A DNA stretch of 64,000 nt, from positions 124,001 through 188,000 of the forward strand of contig NZ_CP056030.1 of the NCBI RefSeq assembly GCF_013374995.1. The letters are read 5' to 3'. Every line of letters begins with the position of its first letter. Within the stretch, counting starts at the first letter, position 1. The notes below the pieces were generated by a model, which made no database searches, had not been told where the DNA came from, and saw only the letters and a list, made by a program, of their open reading frames with translations. Positions 62,543-64,000 of this stretch are shown piece by piece. Source of the stretch: Pseudomonas eucalypticola (lineage in GTDB: Bacteria; Pseudomonadota; Gammaproteobacteria; Pseudomonadales; Pseudomonadaceae). The position numbers and the translations under genes are program-made.

Positions 62543-62965
62543 ATGAGTCATTTAGGTCAAGGGCCAGAAGCAGTCCTTAATCGATTTCTGACACAGATGG
62601 CGGAATGGGAAAATTCATTTTATGCATCCCAGATGGAATTGATTGAGGGTGGCCAGCCCACGGCAGTTTGCGATGCCGAATACAAGCACCGTCTAGCATC
62701 AATTTTGAGCGCTTGTTCATTGGAGGACACTAAAAGCTGGGCCCGGCTGGATGGAATGGGCTGCACCAGGCCCAGTATGTACGACCCTGATAGAGACCTG
62801 CTGGAAGTAGTGGGGCCAGTAGGCAAGTCTTGGGTCGCCACCGTTAAGCAAGCCGGGGGACTACGTGCAGTGTTCCGTTTTGAGCTCGTTGAAACAAGTG
62901 GCGGGTGGCGTATCAAGAAAAAGGAAACTTTCAGGGATGACAAATGGCATAAGTCAACCCTTTGA
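62543..62965 (+). CDS. NTF2-fold immunity protein
   Basis: 140 aa with a good ribosome site (GAAGAGGTACTG). VLNRFLTQMAEWENSFYASQ, the Cys-containing LSACSLEDTKSWARL, MYDPDRDLLEVV and RFELVETSGGWRIKKKE follow the pattern of the NTF2-fold immunity family (an initial 'FxxxMxxWE' helix and the final 'GGWRI' strand). No toxin adjacent; an Rhs relic lies 100 nt upstream. Confidence 0.75.
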   Translation: MSHLGQGPEAVLNRFLTQMAEWENSFYASQMELIEGGQPTAVCDAEYKHRLASILSACSLEDTKSWARLDGMGCTRPSMYDPDRDLLEVVGPVGKSWVATVKQAGGLRAVFRFELVETSGGWRIKKKETFRDDKWHKSTL

Positions 62966-63144
62966 TAGCTTGGGTGGCCATATTTTTTATGACGCTAGTC
63001 CACGTGTGCGCTAGCGATCTTTGGTGTACAACCACACGCAGGCCGATCAGTCTCGTTATAAAATAAGGGCGTAGGTTTATTGGTGAAGTGCGAAATGTGT
63101 AAATGGAATTTAACTTTGGACGCTTTAGCCGAGAAGTTTTATTG

Positions 63145-64000
63145 ATGACAGACCAAATAGGTGTTTTTGAGAAAAATGCTGAATTATTTGGCGATATTTA
63201 TGATTTCATTTCCAATGACGATGCAAGGCAACTAAGCATACTGGCTAAAGCAAATAGTGGCTTGCTACAAATTCCTATGTTTGGTGACTCCAGTGATGCC
63301 GTAAGTCTTCTGCATCATGCTGCAAGCATCGGGGCCTTGGAAGTCTGTAAGTTTCTGGTTGATGAGGGAATGGACGTCAATCTCATCGATGGAGCGTATC
63401 GGACACCCCTGGTATATGCGACAGGTAGCGGGAAGCAAGAGGTTGCGTTCTGGCTTATTGAGCGGGGAGCCGACATTAACGGAGATTGTCGAGGTATTAC
63501 TACACCCCTGATAGAAAGCGCGAGAGTCAATGATACTGAGTTGGCGAGACGCTTGATAGCGCAGGGTGCCGACGTCAATCGACTGCAATGCAAGTTTAAT
63601 CAAACGGCTCTCGATACGGCAACTGTATACGGTAGCGAGGATACAGCCGAGTTAATATCTCGTGCAGGTGGGATGCGGGCACAGGAGCCTATTGACCTGT
63701 CACAGGAGCGCGCCTCAGGGATTTTAGAACACCTATTCCATAACGTCGGCCCCATCCTTTCAAATAGGCTGGCGCTTATTGCTGACGATCAGGCGATTGA
63801 CTTGCGAACGGCTTTGGTAGGGAAAGGCGGAGAGTTTAAAGTACTATGTACTATTGGGGCGTATGAAATTACCCCGTCCATAGAATTTATGATTTGCCTA
63901 CCTCATGACTGGCCTTTAAATGACAGTGCAGTCATTTCGCCTTTATCCGTATCATTCCCTGCGCAGTTGTTAAGGATGTTGGCCTTGCGGCGCCTGGGAG
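63145..64000 (+). CDS. Ankyrin-repeat/SuFu-domain protein, 3' end outside window
   Basis: Open to the window edge (at least 285 codons). I use the ATG at 63145 (GAGAAG 8 nt upstream); an in-frame ATG at 63103 would add 14 residues. Three or four ankyrin repeats cover about residues 45-175: SLLHHAASIGALEVCKFLVDEGMDVNLID, TPLVYATGSGKQEVAFWLIERGADIN, TPLIESARVNDTELARRLIAQGADVN. A SuFu-type domain follows (KVLCTIGAYEITPSIEFMICLPHDWPLND). SuFu and ankyrin proteins are both known immunity types in polymorphic toxin systems. Confidence 0.72.
   Translation, partial: MTDQIGVFEKNAELFGDIYDFISNDDARQLSILAKANSGLLQIPMFGDSSDAVSLLHHAASIGALEVCKFLVDEGMDVNLIDGAYRTPLVYATGSGKQEVAFWLIERGADINGDCRGITTPLIESARVNDTELARRLIAQGADVNRLQCKFNQTALDTATVYGSEDTAELISRAGGMRAQEPIDLSQERASGILEHLFHNVGPILSNRLALIADDQAIDLRTALVGKGGEFKVLCTIGAYEITPSIEFMICLPHDWPLNDSAVISPLSVSFPAQLLRMLALRRLG

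Noticed and set aside
1..64000. CRISPR arrays, tRNA genes, prophage integrase or plasmid origin
   Set aside because: I scanned for regularly spaced short repeats, cloverleaf-like sequences and typical integrase or replication genes and saw none that I could support.

Overview
The window looks like a chromosomal segment of a fluorescent Pseudomonas, most like the P. putida group. It is GC-rich, carries a Pseudomonas-type 5S rRNA at the left edge, and has a type VI secretion system (T6SS) with the gene order I associate with the P. putida K1 cluster. Nothing here was searched against a database. Family names come from motifs and gene order.

Layout, left to right. (1) 1-450: two 5S rRNA copies and their terminators, the end of an rRNA operon. 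(2) 462-5650, minus strand: tagT-tagS-tagR-tagQ, an envelope module linked to the threonine-phosphorylation control of T6SS, preceded by a 5'-truncated and frameshifted ppkA remnant. (3) 5650-10500, plus strand: a broken Rhs gene with an AHH nuclease tip, a second toxin relic, their immunity-type genes, a Sel1-like exported protein, and a DUF3142 relic. (4) 10773-31651, minus strand: the core T6SS operon, in transcription order unknown 258-aa protein (249 aa from the preferred start)-tssB-tssC-tssE-tssF-tssG-clpV-tssJ-tssK-tssL-tssM-tagF-(TssM-like/OmpA fusion)-hcp-tssA. (5) 32519-42831, plus strand: a candidate membrane-active effector with two related multi-pass membrane immunity candidates (one frameshifted), then vgrG, two DUF1795 (EagR-type) chaperones, a full-length PAAR-Rhs effector and its immunity gene. 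(6) 42828-57535: a reservoir of displaced Rhs C-terminal cassettes. Each has a variable length of Rhs core, a different toxin tip (WHH, GIY-YIG, AHH and degraded ones) and an immunity gene (SUKH, Imm26, DUF1629-like, DUF7716, DUF416, DUF4303). An IS5-family element sits inside it. (7) 57672-64000: small conserved membrane proteins and a lipoprotein (DUF2628, DUF3053), duplicated relics, and more orphan immunity-type genes ending in an ankyrin-SuFu protein cut by the window edge.

How it fits together: TssB/TssC form the contractile sheath, TssE/F/G/K the baseplate, TssJ/L/M the membrane complex, Hcp the tube, VgrG plus the PAAR domain of Rhs the spike tip, ClpV recycles the sheath and TssA primes assembly. 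The DUF1795 proteins probably hold the transmembrane N-terminus of Rhs until it loads onto VgrG. The Rhs core is nearly identical between the active gene and the downstream cassettes, which would let homologous recombination swap the toxin tip together with its immunity gene. The many orphan immunity genes fit either past tip swaps or protection against related competitors.

The most notable points are the tip reservoir, the truncated ppkA beside an intact tagTSRQ, the TssM-like/OmpA fusion, the uncharacterised effector at 32519 with a G-run frameshift in one immunity copy, and a strong terminator-like hairpin between hcp and tssA.
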